The notes: generated by a model not told the origin, from the sequence alone. Shown: positions 44,325 through 52,842, counted from the stretch's first letter. The stretch: DNA of 64,000 nt from Roseomonas aerilata DSM 19363 (GCF_000711725.1 NZ_JONP01000001.1:124001-188000); one strand, 5' to 3'. Program-made: numbers and translations.

Positions 44325-45413
44325 ATGGCCATGCGAACCATTGCTCGCCTTTATGACAGCTACGCCGACGCGACGGCGGCGGTGAACGCGCTCGAGGCGG
44401 CGGGCTTCCGCCACGACGATGTCAGCATCGTCGCCAACGACGGCTCCTCCAACGCCGGCAGCGTGACCGGCCAGACCATGGGCGCCACCACCGGCACGCC
44501 GACCGGCGCCATGACGAGCGGCACCATGGGGGCGGGCACCATGGGCACCGCGACCATGGGCGATGCCGCCGGCAGCGACATCCAGCCGACGGTCGATACC
44601 GACGAGGCCGCGAGCGGCGCCGGCACCGGTGCGACGATCGGCACCGTGCTGGGCGGCGGCGCTGGCCTGCTGGCCGGCATCGGCGCGCTGGCCATTCCGG
44701 GCATCGGCCCGATCGTGGCGGCCGGCTGGCTGGTTGCGGCCCTGACCGGCGCGGGTGCCGGTGCGGCGGCGGGCGGCCTGCTGGGCAGCCTGACGGGCGC
44801 GGGCGTCGAGGAGCGCGACGCGCATGTCTACTCCGAGGGCGTCCGCCGCGGCGGCAGCCTGGTGACGGTGCGCACCGACGACGCGCGTGCCGCCGAGGCC
44901 GAGGCCATCATGGTGCGCTACAACCCCGTGGACGCGACCTCCCGCGAGGCCGACTACCGTGCCGGTGGCTGGACGACCTACCAGGGCGACGCCGTGGTGG
45001 GCGAAGCGCCGGACGGCACGCCGGGCAACCCCCCGGGGACCATGGCCTCCCGCGGGATCGACCAGGTGGCGGGCACCAACATCTCCGGCGCGCATCCGGA
45101 GAATGAGACCAGCCGCGCCGACACGACGGTCTATCCGAAGTCCGGCACGACCACGGGCGCGGGGCTGGGCTCGACCGCGGGCGCCGACATGTCCCGCAGC
45201 ACGGGGATGGGCGCCGGCGCCGACGCCAACCCCCCGGGCACGGCGGCCAGCCGCGCCTTCGACAAGGCGGCGGGCACCAACGTCTCCGGCGCCTATCCGT
45301 CCCAGTCGGACGGCACGGCCGCGAACCCGCCGGGCACGGCGGCGGAGCGGGCGCTGGACAAGACGGCGGGCACCAATACCTCCGGCGCCAACCCGATCCA
45401 CAAGACGCTCTGA
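44325..45413 (+). CDS. General stress protein 17M-type protein with a C-terminal 24-residue repeat
   Basis: A 362-aa protein. Residues 1-40 (TIARLYDSYADATAAVNALEAAGFRHDDVSIVAND) match the GSP17M/YflT N-terminal module. A Gly/Thr/Met-rich stretch to about 100 is followed by a glycine-zipper-like hydrophobic region (105-160), and SEGVRRGGSLVTVRTDDARAAEAEAIM (170-196) completes the module. The last third carries three copies of a 24-residue unit at 235-258, 302-325 and 334-357, each opening NPPGT, with AGTN in the middle and SGA.P at the end. The zipper suggests membrane insertion. Strong terminator downstream. Likely stress-induced, but no promoter motif was recognised. Confidence 0.78.
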   Translation: MAMRTIARLYDSYADATAAVNALEAAGFRHDDVSIVANDGSSNAGSVTGQTMGATTGTPTGAMTSGTMGAGTMGTATMGDAAGSDIQPTVDTDEAASGAGTGATIGTVLGGGAGLLAGIGALAIPGIGPIVAAGWLVAALTGAGAGAAAGGLLGSLTGAGVEERDAHVYSEGVRRGGSLVTVRTDDARAAEAEAIMVRYNPVDATSREADYRAGGWTTYQGDAVVGEAPDGTPGNPPGTMASRGIDQVAGTNISGAHPENETSRADTTVYPKSGTTTGAGLGSTAGADMSRSTGMGAGADANPPGTAASRAFDKAAGTNVSGAYPSQSDGTAANPPGTAAERALDKTAGTNTSGANPIHKTL

Positions 45414-45439
45414 GCGATCCTTCGCGACCGGCGTGAATG

Positions 45440-45468
45440 GGGCGGCTCCTTCGGGGGCCGCCCTTTTT
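45440..45468 (+). terminator. Intrinsic terminator with UUCG tetraloop
   Basis: GGGCGGC plus TCC (45440-45449) pairs with GGG plus GCCGCCC (45454-45463), closing a TTCG loop, followed by TTTTT. Directly behind the GSP17M-like gene. Confidence 0.88.
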
Positions 45469-45715
45469 CTGTTGCTGTGGGCGTGGGTGACTCCGGGGAG
45501 GGGAAGACGGAATTCTTCCTCTCCCCGGACCCCTCACCATCATCTTTTTCTTCGGGTCGGAGCTGTTCGGCGGTCGGTGCGCCTCGGGTCGGTGACCCGA
45601 GGCGGCTCCGTGTTCAGGAAGGTTCCGCAGCGACCAGATGGCGGGCGGGAGCCTCCCGCTTCTGGCGGGTGAGGTCCGGAGAGGGCAGCGCCCTCTTCAG
45701 GAGCCGCGGGAGAAC
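45469..45715. other. Non-coding spacer with several perfect hairpins between convergent genes
   Basis: No gene is seen. Perfect inverted repeats are present: CGCCTCGGGTC at 45580-45590 with its complement at 45594-45604 (GGT loop), GCGGGAG-C-CTCCCGC near 45650, and GAGGGC-AGC-GCCCTC near 45683. They sit between the rightward stress gene and the leftward 408-aa gene and could terminate or pause transcription from either side. Confidence 0.55.
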
Positions 45716-46942
45716 TCAGCGGTTGTTCCGCCCTCGCGCCGGGGTCGCCGGCTTGCGCCTGGCCGGGGTTCGGGCGGTGCGGGGTGCGTTGCGGGCGGGG
45801 GCGGCGTGGCGCGGCGGAGGGCTGGCGCGCGGGACGGCAGGAGCAATGGCGGCCGGGGCGGTGGCCACCGGAGTGGCGGGGCAGCGGGCGAGGGTGGTGT
45901 TGGGGGCCACGCCGCGCTCGGAGAGAGCGGGGGGGATGGCACCGGAGAGCCGGAGGGAGCCGTCCTGCAGCACCTCGATCACGCGGGGCTGGCCGCCGCG
46001 GGGAAGGAGGTAGATGCGATCCCCGTTGGTGCTCTCGGTGCCGTAGATCTCGTAGCCGGCCTCGCCGGGGACGGGCTGGTTGCCGATGAGCATGCCGCGG
46101 CCGAGCCAGGTGACGGTGGGCTCGGAGCAGGTGGTGACGGCGTAGTTCTCGGAGAGGAGAGGCGGCAGGGCGGAGACCCAGAAGGCTTCGGGTGGAAGGC
46201 CGGCGGGGTTGCTGCGCGCGGGCGGAGCGGCGGGTGCCGGTGCGGGCGGCGCCGGGGAGCGGGTGAGGAGGATGGCGGTCCGGTCGTCGATGAAGCCGCT
46301 GGGGGAGAGGCCGGCGCCGCGCTGGAGGGCGACGATGGCCTCGCGGCGGCGGGAGGGCGGCTCGGCGGGGATGCCGCGGGCGGCGAGGGCGCGGGCGACG
46401 GCGGCGGTCTCGGCGGGATCGCGGTCGGCTTCCTCGCGCGCTTCGGGGAGGAGCCAGCGGCGGAGGTCCTCGCGCTTGGCCTCCTGGGCGCGGGTGAAGC
46501 AGGCGAGGTCGGGCGCGGGCTGGGCGCAGTTGGCGGCGAGGAATTCCGCGAAGGCGCGGGCGTCGGCTTCCAGCGCGGGGCGCTGGGCGGGGGGGAGCTG
46601 GTCGAGGAGGGTGTCGTAGGCCTGGGCACGGCGGCGGTCGGCCTGGCGCGCGGTGGGGTCGGCGCAGGCGGCGGCGAGGAGAGCGTCGGGCGGCGGGTCG
46701 CAGGCCATCGCGGCGCCGGGCCGGGGACCGGGAGGCGAGGGGCGGAAGCTGGGTGGGGCGGCCGCGGCGGGCGGGGCCACGGGGTGGAGCGGCGTGGCCG
46801 CGGGCGGTTGTTCCACTGCCGCCGCGGGCAGGTTTTCCTGCGTGGTCGCGGGCGGGCCCTCCTGCGCCGCCGCGGGCGGGACCGGTGCGGCGAGCAGCCC
46901 GAGGGCCAGAACCAGCAGAAGGCGCTGCGGACGGGTGCTCAC
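45716..46942 (-). CDS. Exported Pro/Ala-rich protein with a Cys-containing helical domain
   Basis: A 408-aa protein with signal peptide (1-26, ...VPPAAA|QEG). A Pro/Ala linker leads to a helical domain at about 80-165 with cysteines (CDPPPDALLAAACADPTARQADRRRAQAYDTLLDQL...), whose pattern resembles LprI-like lysozyme-inhibitor domains. A short region like a peptidoglycan-binding repeat follows (EAIVALQRGAGLSPSGFIDDRTAILL), then a folded domain at about 245-350 and a very basic Pro/Arg tail. The domain names are suggestions. It is likely a cell-envelope protein. The following Tyr/Pro-rich gene is 52 bp upstream on the same strand. Confidence 0.65.
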   Translation of the reverse strand: MSTRPQRLLLVLALGLLAAPVPPAAAQEGPPATTQENLPAAAVEQPPAATPLHPVAPPAAAAPPSFRPSPPGPRPGAAMACDPPPDALLAAACADPTARQADRRRAQAYDTLLDQLPPAQRPALEADARAFAEFLAANCAQPAPDLACFTRAQEAKREDLRRWLLPEAREEADRDPAETAAVARALAARGIPAEPPSRRREAIVALQRGAGLSPSGFIDDRTAILLTRSPAPPAPAPAAPPARSNPAGLPPEAFWVSALPPLLSENYAVTTCSEPTVTWLGRGMLIGNQPVPGEAGYEIYGTESTNGDRIYLLPRGGQPRVIEVLQDGSLRLSGAIPPALSERGVAPNTTLARCPATPVATAPAAIAPAVPRASPPPRHAAPARNAPRTARTPARRKPATPARGRNNR

Positions 46943-46994
46943 CGCCGGGGTGTTCCGGCGGTGGCGCGAGGGCTCGGTGTGACCCGGGAGGGGT

Positions 46995-47294
46995 TCAGTA
47001 GCGATAGTATCTGTAGGGCCGGGGCGCGTAGTAGCGCGGCGGCGGAGGCGGCGGCGCGAAATAGACCGGCGGCGGCCGGTGCCAGTGGCGCGGCCGGTAA
47101 TAGGCGGGCGGAGGCGGGGGTGGCGGCGCGTAATAGCGCGGCGGCGGGTAGTAGTAGTACTGGACCGCGAGCGCCGTGGGCGCGGCGGCCAGGGCCGGGT
47201 GGGGCGTGGCGGCCGAGGCTGGTGCCGCGAGGGCGAGGGTGGTGACCAGGGCCGCGGCGAGGGCGGCGGGCCCGGTGCGGATGGGATGCGTCAT
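46995..47294 (-). CDS. Exported Tyr/Pro-rich low-complexity protein
   Basis: A 99-aa protein: signal peptide to about residue 28 (ALAAPASA|A), then a C-terminal half made almost only of Tyr, Pro, Arg and His (YYYYPPPRYYAPPPP, then further YYR and RYY runs). Such sequences are common in small envelope proteins of this group and have no catalytic features. ATG 47294 precedes the signal peptide and follows GAAGGAGGCCGGAACC, a good ribosome-binding site. Confidence 0.7.
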   Translation of the reverse strand: MTHPIRTGPAALAAALVTTLALAAPASAATPHPALAAAPTALAVQYYYYPPPRYYAPPPPPPPAYYRPRHWHRPPPVYFAPPPPPPRYYAPRPYRYYRY

Positions 47295-47449
47295 GGTTCC
47301 GGCCTCCTTCGTGGGCCGATCCGCGGCGGGGCTTCGGGCGGCCTTCGGGGGGGAAGGCGGCGTCCCGCTCCCGCCGGGGGCCACCGGGAAGATGGGGGGT
47401 CATCCCGGCGGAACGGTGGCGCCGCGCGCCGCAATGCGGCGGAGGTGCT

Positions 47450-48805
47450 TCACGCTTGCGCGAAGACGCGGGCGAGGGTGTCCCGCACATGGGTGAAGTC
47501 GCGCTGGGGGTCCATCACGCTGTCCAACGCCTCGGGGAGGATGAGGAGGGTGACGGCGGGGTCCGCGAGGAGGTTGTCGCGGAAGGAGCGGCCGGCTGAT
47601 GTGCCGAGGTTTTCCCAGGTGGCCATGGCGGAGCGCTGGACGGTGGCATAGGCGTCCTCGCGCGACATGCCGGCCTGGGTGAGGGCGAGGAGCACCTTCT
47701 GGCTGTGTACGACGCCGCCGAGGCTTTCGAGGTTGGCGCGCATGCGGTCGGGGTAGATCACCAGCTTCTCGACCATGCCGGCGGCGCGGGTGAGCGCGAA
47801 GTCGAGGGCGATGGTGGCGTCGGGGCCGATGACGCGCTCGACGCTGCTGTGGCTGATGTCGCGCTCGTGCCAGAGGGCGACGTTCTCAAGGGCGGGGGTC
47901 GCGTAGCCGCGGACGAGGCGGGCGAGGCCGGTCAGGTTCTCCGACAGCACCGGGTTGCGCTTGTGTGGCATGGCGCTGCTGCCCTTCTGGCCGGGGTGGA
48001 AGTATTCCTCGGCTTCCCGGACCTCGCTGCGCTGGAGGTGGCGGATCTCGACGGCCAGGCGCTCGATGCTGCTGGCGATGACGGCGAGCGCGCAGAAGAA
48101 GGCAGCGTGGCGGTCGCGCGGGATGACCTGGGTGGAGACGGGCTCCGGGCGGAGGCCGAGCTTCGCGGCGACGTGCGCCTCGACCGAGGGGGTGACGGAG
48201 GCGAAGGTGCCGACGGGGCCGGAGATGGCGGCGGTCGCCACTTCCTCCCGCGCGACGAGGAGGCGGTTGCGGCCGCGGGCGAACTCGGCCCAGTGGCCGG
48301 CGAGCTTCAGGCCGAAGGTGGTGGGTTCGGCGTGGATGCCGTGGGAGCGGCCGATGGTGGGCGTGAGGGCGTGTTCCTCGGCGCGGCGGCGGAGGGCATC
48401 GAGCAGGGCGTCGAGGTCGGCGATGAGGAGGTCGGCGGCGCGGACGAGCTGGAGGTTGAAGGCCGTGTCCAGCACGTCGGAGCTGGTCATGCCCTGGTGC
48501 ATGAAGCGGGCGTGCTCGCCCATGCCGCTGCCATCGGGGCGGGTTTCGCCGAGCCAGGTGAGGAAGGCGATGACGTCGTGGCGGGTGACGCGCTCGATCT
48601 CGTCGATGCGGGCGAGGTCGGCTTCCGTCATGGCCTCGATGCGGCGGCCGCCTTCCCGGCGGATGGCTTCGGCCGATTCGACGGGGATGGTGCCGGCCTC
48701 GGCCATGGCTTCGGCCGCGAGGGCCTCGATCTCGAAAAGGGTGCGGAAGCGGGCCTCGGGGGACCAGATGGCGGCCATCTGGGGGCGGGTGTAGCGCGGG
48801 ACCAT
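47450..48805 (-). CDS. purB: Adenylosuccinate lyase
   Basis: A 451-aa fumarase/[20 protein letters not shown] enzyme acting twice in purine synthesis, on SAICAR and on adenylosuccinate. MVPRYTRPQMAAIWSPEARF, TRHDVIAFLTWLGE, MTSSDVLDTAFNLQ, IGRSHGIHAEPTTFGLK (catalytic His), and the signature GSSAMPHKRNP (flexible Ser loop) are all clear. ATG 48805 fits the family start. Leftward, upstream of purC by 4 kb, with a block of envelope/stress genes in between. Confidence 0.96.
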   Translation of the reverse strand: MVPRYTRPQMAAIWSPEARFRTLFEIEALAAEAMAEAGTIPVESAEAIRREGGRRIEAMTEADLARIDEIERVTRHDVIAFLTWLGETRPDGSGMGEHARFMHQGMTSSDVLDTAFNLQLVRAADLLIADLDALLDALRRRAEEHALTPTIGRSHGIHAEPTTFGLKLAGHWAEFARGRNRLLVAREEVATAAISGPVGTFASVTPSVEAHVAAKLGLRPEPVSTQVIPRDRHAAFFCALAVIASSIERLAVEIRHLQRSEVREAEEYFHPGQKGSSAMPHKRNPVLSENLTGLARLVRGYATPALENVALWHERDISHSSVERVIGPDATIALDFALTRAAGMVEKLVIYPDRMRANLESLGGVVHSQKVLLALTQAGMSREDAYATVQRSAMATWENLGTSAGRSFRDNLLADPAVTLLILPEALDSVMDPQRDFTHVRDTLARVFAQA

Positions 48806-49110
48806 CGGGGCTTCCTTCGGGGCGGGCGGCGATCCCCGCCGCAGGGGGCGCAGGCAGGGCGGGCGGTATCCGGCGGGCGCGGGCGCGTCAACCGGCGTTG
48901 GTCGTGTGATCGCGGCGGCGTGCGCGCGATGCGCGAGGAAGGTCACGCATCATGTGTTGCCGCGGCATTGCCGATTGTTTAAGCGCGGACTTCTCCGGCT
49001 GCATGCCGGGCAGGTCGCGACGGCGCGGCCGGCGTTCCATTCCTTCGGGATCGGGGCGTCTTATCTATGGCCGCGTCCCCTGGCGGGGCCGGCGGGGAGA
49101 CTCATCGACG
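48806..49110. other. 305-bp divergent intergenic region
   Basis: Between purB (leftward) and the first TerC gene. No ORF with coding character, tRNA or repeat was found. TTGTTTAAGCGCGGAC near 48976 is the most AT-rich part and may hold a promoter. I looked for the conserved GGGGAGUAG and GAGACC loops of the yybP-ykoY manganese riboswitch, often upstream of TerC genes, and did not find a convincing pair. Confidence 0.4.
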
Positions 49111-49770
49111 ATGGGAGCGGATTGGTTCATCGCCCTTGGGCAGGTCCTGCTGATCGACCTCGTGCTCGCGGGTGACAACGCCATCGTGGTGGGCATGGCG
49201 GCGGCGGGGCTGCCGGCCGACCAGCGACGCAAGGCGATCCTCTGGGGGATCGGGGCCGCGACCATCATGCGGATCGGTTTCGCGGCGATCACGACGCAGC
49301 TTCTGGCGATCGTCGGCCTGACTCTGATGGGCGGCCTGCTGTTGCTCTGGGTCTGCTGGAAGATGTACCGGGAGCTTCGCCAGCCGCACGGACAGGCCCA
49401 CGGCGTGGACGAGGTCACGGGTGAGGCGGCCGATGGCCAGGGCGGGCCGAAGAAGACGCTTCGCCAGGCGATTCTGCAGATCCTGGTCGCCGACGTGTCC
49501 ATGTCCCTCGACAACGTGCTGGCTGTTGCCGGCGCGGCGAAGGAGCACCTCGACGTGCTCGTCATCGGGCTTGCGATCTCGGTCGTGCTGATGGGCCTTG
49601 CCGCGACCTTCATCGCGAAGCTGCTGGAGAAGCACCGCTGGATCGCCTGGGTGGGTCTGTTGGTCATTCTGTACGTGGCCGCGGACATGATCTGGACGGG
49701 TTGGGGCGATGTCGGGGCCTGGTGGGGTGCGACACCCACCGCGCCTGCGGCGCCCGCCGCACCGCGCTGA
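49111..49770 (+). CDS. TerC/YjbE-family integral membrane protein (copy 1)
   Basis: A 219-aa protein with 7 hydrophobic helices and the two conserved acidic repeats of the family, LVLAGDNAIVVGMAAAGLP (helix 1) and ADVSMSLDNVLAVAGAAKEH (helix 4), which are proposed to bind divalent metal. Members are linked to manganese and calcium export, for example for loading exported enzymes. ATG 49111 is chosen. A longer frame upstream has no family similarity. A paralogue follows at 49986. Confidence 0.87.
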   Translation: MGADWFIALGQVLLIDLVLAGDNAIVVGMAAAGLPADQRRKAILWGIGAATIMRIGFAAITTQLLAIVGLTLMGGLLLLWVCWKMYRELRQPHGQAHGVDEVTGEAADGQGGPKKTLRQAILQILVADVSMSLDNVLAVAGAAKEHLDVLVIGLAISVVLMGLAATFIAKLLEKHRWIAWVGLLVILYVAADMIWTGWGDVGAWWGATPTAPAAPAAPR

Positions 49771-49776
49771 GGGGCT

Positions 49777-49798
49777 CCCCGCCAGTCACATGGCGGGG
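49777..49798 (+). terminator. 8-bp hairpin just after TerC copy 1
   Basis: CCCCGCCA (49777-49784) and TGGCGGGG (49791-49798) form a perfect stem with a 6-nt loop, 7 bp after the stop. No T-run follows. Confidence 0.4.
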
Positions 49799-49827
49799 TC
49801 GTTACCTCCTTGTCATTCAAGGTGTTT

Positions 49828-49856
49828 GCGCCGTCCGGGCAACCGGGCGGCGCTTT
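49828..49856 (+). terminator. Hairpin with GNRA loop between the TerC genes
   Basis: GCGCCGTCCGG (49828-49838) pairs with CCGGGCGGCGC (49843-49853), one G-U pair, GCAA tetraloop, followed by TTT. It separates the two TerC genes, so they may be transcribed separately. Confidence 0.6.
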
Positions 49857-49985
49857 CGCGTTCAGGGGGGCGCGGCTAAGGGACCGAGAGCGCGCGGCGC
49901 CTGACAGGGGGCCGTGGACGCGCCCTTAGCAGAGATGAGGCCGTGCGGCGCCCGGTGGCAAAGCGACGGCCGGCCGGAGACATCC

Positions 49986-50627
49986 ATGGAATCGATTACC
50001 AGTTCGCTGCCGCAGCTCCTTGAGATCATGTGGCTCAACATCATCCTGTCGGGTGACAATGCGGTGGTGATCGGGCTGGCGGCGGCAGGGCTGCCGGAGA
50101 GCCAGCGGAACAAGGCGGTGCTGTTCGGCATCGCGGCGGCGGCGGTGCTGCGGATCGTGTTCTCGCTCATCGCGCAGCAGCTTCTCGCGCTCTGGTGGAT
50201 CGACATCGTGGGCGGCCTCGCGCTGCTCTACATCGCGTTCAACTTCCTCATGGAGTTGCGCCGGGCGCAGCACGAGGAGAACGCCGAGGGGCACGCGCAC
50301 CACGACAAGACGCTGATGGCCGCGCTGTGGCAGATCATCGTGGCGGACGTTTCCATGAGCCTCGACAACGTGCTGGCGGTTGCCGCCGTCGCGCGCTCGA
50401 ACGTCACGCTGCTGATCGTGGGCCTGGCGATTTCCATCGTGATGATGGGGCTTCTTGGCGGGCTGCTGGCGCGGGTGCTGGATCGCTACAAGTGGATCGC
50501 GTATCTCGGCGTGGCACTGATCGCCTATATCGGCGTGGAGCTGCTCTGGGAGGGTCTGGTGATCTCGAACGCGACGCTTAACCTCGGGCTTCCGCTGCCC
50601 GCGCCGCACGCGGCGGCCCCGCATTGA
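49986..50627 (+). CDS. TerC/YjbE-family integral membrane protein (copy 2)
   Basis: A 213-aa paralogue of the preceding gene with the same architecture: NIILSGDNAVVIGLAAAGLPESQR and VADVSMSLDNVLAVAAVARS. Between helices 3 and 4 lies a His-rich loop (AQHEENAEGHAHHDK), which might bind metal. ATG 49986 is used; it follows a CCGGCCGGAGACATCC purine-poor site, so translation may be weak. The two copies diverge outside the acidic motifs, indicating an old duplication. Confidence 0.87.
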   Translation: MESITSSLPQLLEIMWLNIILSGDNAVVIGLAAAGLPESQRNKAVLFGIAAAAVLRIVFSLIAQQLLALWWIDIVGGLALLYIAFNFLMELRRAQHEENAEGHAHHDKTLMAALWQIIVADVSMSLDNVLAVAAVARSNVTLLIVGLAISIVMMGLLGGLLARVLDRYKWIAYLGVALIAYIGVELLWEGLVISNATLNLGLPLPAPHAAAPH

Positions 50628-50637
50628 GCGCGACGGG

Positions 50638-51234
50638 ATGAGGGCGGTTCCGGGGGCCGCGCGCCCGCTTCGTGCCCTGCTGGGCGGTGCGGCGCTGCTC
50701 GGCCTCGCGGGCTGCGTGGCGCCCGAGGGGGCGGCGCCGGCCGAGCCGGCGCGCCCGCCGGCCGACGCCGTGCTGACGCGGCTGCCGGCCCAGGCGGCGG
50801 GCTTCGACCGCTTCGGCGTGCAGGACGTGGCGGCCGAGGATCCCGGCGCGGGGAAGGTGGTGGAATACGCCACGCCCCGCCGGGTCGCGGTGGCGCAGGT
50901 GTTCCTCTACGACCTCGGGCGGCCGATGGTGACGGCGGCGGACCTGCCGGCCGAGGCGGAGCGGGCGATCCTCGAGGCGACGGCGCTGCCGGTGGACCGT
51001 ACGGGGCGGCAGCTCTCGGTCGCCTCGCGCTCGCCGCTGGTGGTGCCGGGCGGGGATTTCTCCTGCGCAGCGCTGAGCGGGACCTTCGGGCGCAACCAGG
51101 TGGAGCGGCAGGTCTGCCTCGGCGTCGTGGCCGGGCGCTTCATGCGGGTGCAGGTGACGATGCCGAGCCGCGGGGCGGCGCTGGCGGATCCGCAGGCCTT
51201 CGTGCAGGCCGTGGCGGGGGCGGCGCGGGGCTAG
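50638..51234 (+). CDS. Hypothetical lipoprotein
   Basis: A 198-aa protein with a lipoprotein signal peptide; the lipobox LAGC sets the lipidated Cys at about residue 26. The mature part includes VFLYDLGRP and a Cys pair (DFSCAALSGTF ... RQVCLGVVAGRFMRVQVTMP) that may be disulfide bonded. No family recognised. It follows TerC copy 2 by 10 bp and may be cotranscribed. Confidence 0.65.
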   Translation: MRAVPGAARPLRALLGGAALLGLAGCVAPEGAAPAEPARPPADAVLTRLPAQAAGFDRFGVQDVAAEDPGAGKVVEYATPRRVAVAQVFLYDLGRPMVTAADLPAEAERAILEATALPVDRTGRQLSVASRSPLVVPGGDFSCAALSGTFGRNQVERQVCLGVVAGRFMRVQVTMPSRGAALADPQAFVQAVAGAARG

Positions 51235-51334
51235 GCAGGCTTCCCGGCGGCCCTTCCGGGCGGGCGGTGGTGGCGGAGGACAGTCCGCCGGCTTGCGGGC
51301 GGGGCGGGGCGCGCGTCCTGCGCGCGGGCCGGGG

Positions 51335-51766
51335 TCAGGATTGCACCTCGCTCGCGACCTGCCCGTAGTTCAGGGCGGCGACCAGGGCCACGCCGCCGGT
51401 GACGTTTCCGAGCAGCGTCGGCGTGAAGAAGCGCCAGAGGTAGTCGGCGGCGCTCGCCTCACCTGACAGGACAAGGAAGCTCGCTTCCACGGAGCCCACG
51501 ATGATGTGGGCAAAGCCTCCGACCGAGACGAGCCAGGTGAGAAGCACGATCATGGTGAAGCGTGCCTCGCCGGAGCCGGGCATCAGCCAGACCAGCAGCG
51601 CGATCAGCCAGCCCGCGAGGATCCCTTTCAGGACGGTGCTTCCGAAGGAGGCGCCGATGGCCTGCCGGCTGATGGCACTGAAGGCTTCCCTGACCTCGGG
51701 CGGGGAGAGTTCAGTTCCGGCGAGGGCGGCCGATACGGCCCAGGTGCCCGCGATGTTTAGGGCGGC
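51335..51766 (-). pseudogene. 5'-truncated formate/nitrite-transporter family (YfdC-like) gene
   Basis: The frame ending at 51335 reads as the C-terminal half of an FNT channel: LNIAGTW..., GSTVLKGILAGWLIALLVWL, MIVLLTWLVSVGGFAHIIVGSVEASFLVL and PTLLGNVTGGVALVAALNYGQV. That covers roughly the last three helices (about 140 residues of a usual 270-300). Reading further upstream it becomes Pro/Arg-rich shadow sequence and runs into the protease gene with no ATG, GTG or TTG. The only in-frame ATG (51583) would leave 82 aa. The N-terminal half, including half of the pore, is missing. Confidence 0.75.
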
Positions 51767-51849
51767 CGTGGCGCGATTCCCCGGCGCTGGCCGCTCCCGG
51801 GACGGCGGCGGCTTCGGGGGGGCGTGCCGCGGCCGGCGCCGCGCGGGTG

Positions 51850-52842
51850 TCAGCCGAGGCAGCGCATGAAGAGGACGGAGGGGTGGACGGTCTCGCCGAC
51901 CTCCACCGCCGTGTGCGGGGCGCCGCTGCTGGCGGTGCGCGGGCGGACGCGGTTCTCCCGCAGGAAGGCGAGGATCTCCTCGCCCTTCACCGCGAAGTTC
52001 ACGTTCTGCGGGATGTCGCCGATGCGCTGGGCGACGCGCTGGGCGTTCAGCTTGCTGGTGATGATGCCGACGACGTTGCCCGCGAGGTCGAGCAGCGGGC
52101 CGCCGGAATTACCGGGCTGCACGGGCGCGCTGATCTGGAAGTGCATGCGGTTGTTGGCGAGGCCGGCGAGCGCCGAGACGTCGCCGGTGGTGAGCGTCGG
52201 GTCGGAGGCGAGCATGCCGGCGAGGGGGAAGCCGTAGGTCATCACGGATTCGCCGCGACGGACGTCGGGGGCGTTGCGGAAGGTGAGGGGCGGGCCGGCG
52301 GCCTCGCGGAATTCAAGCAGGGCGAGGTCGCGGTTGGCGTCGCGGGCGCGGACGGTGACGGCGATGTCGCGGCCTTCCGCGTTGCGGGCGCGGACCGTCC
52401 GGCAGTCGCGCACGACGTGGTCGTTGGTCAGCGCCTGGCGCTCTCCGATGATGAAGCCGGTGCCGGTTGAGACCTCCCGCTGCGGGGCGGCGGGGGCTTC
52501 CCCCGGGGCGAGCGGCGGGGGCTTGCCGGAGGGGGTGCCGCCCGGCGGGGCGGGCTGGGGCGCCGCCTGGGGGCCGGGGCGCGAGGGCGGGCCAGCGCGG
52601 CGCGGGGCCGCGTCCGGCATGTCGTAGAGCGGCGGGGGCTTGCCGGCGAGGCCGGGCTGGCCCGGCTGGGGTGTGGCGGGCTGGCTTGGCCCGACCTGTG
52701 CTCCGGCCCCCGGGGAGCCGCGCGGGGCGGCCTGGGGGGCGCCTGCGGGCGGCGGCTTGCCGGGGTCCGGCACCAGCTGGGCCATGACGGGCGCCGCGGC
52801 GAGGAGGAGGGCGGGGAGGACCACGGCGAGGGGGGCGCGCAT
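51850..52842 (-). CDS. Exported trypsin-like (S1C/DegP-type) serine protease
   Basis: A 330-aa protein with signal peptide MRAPLAVVLPALLLAAAPVMA (1-21), a Pro/Gly-rich linker of about 100 residues, and a protease domain from about 125. The triad is His in GERQALTNDHVVRDC, Asp in ANRDLALLEF, and Ser in PVQPGNSGGPLLD. No PDZ domain follows, so it is shorter than DegP and is likely a regulatory or stress protease in the periplasm. ATG 52842 is taken over the upstream in-frame start because the signal peptide begins there. Confidence 0.88.
   Translation of the reverse strand: MRAPLAVVLPALLLAAAPVMAQLVPDPGKPPPAGAPQAAPRGSPGAGAQVGPSQPATPQPGQPGLAGKPPPLYDMPDAAPRRAGPPSRPGPQAAPQPAPPGGTPSGKPPPLAPGEAPAAPQREVSTGTGFIIGERQALTNDHVVRDCRTVRARNAEGRDIAVTVRARDANRDLALLEFREAAGPPLTFRNAPDVRRGESVMTYGFPLAGMLASDPTLTTGDVSALAGLANNRMHFQISAPVQPGNSGGPLLDLAGNVVGIITSKLNAQRVAQRIGDIPQNVNFAVKGEEILAFLRENRVRPRTASSGAPHTAVEVGETVHPSVLFMRCLG

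Noticed and set aside
48806-49110. Manganese (yybP-ykoY) riboswitch before the first TerC gene
   Set aside because: GGGGAGAC occurs near the start codon, but the conserved GGGGAGUAG loop and a matching second loop were not found in the right arrangement.
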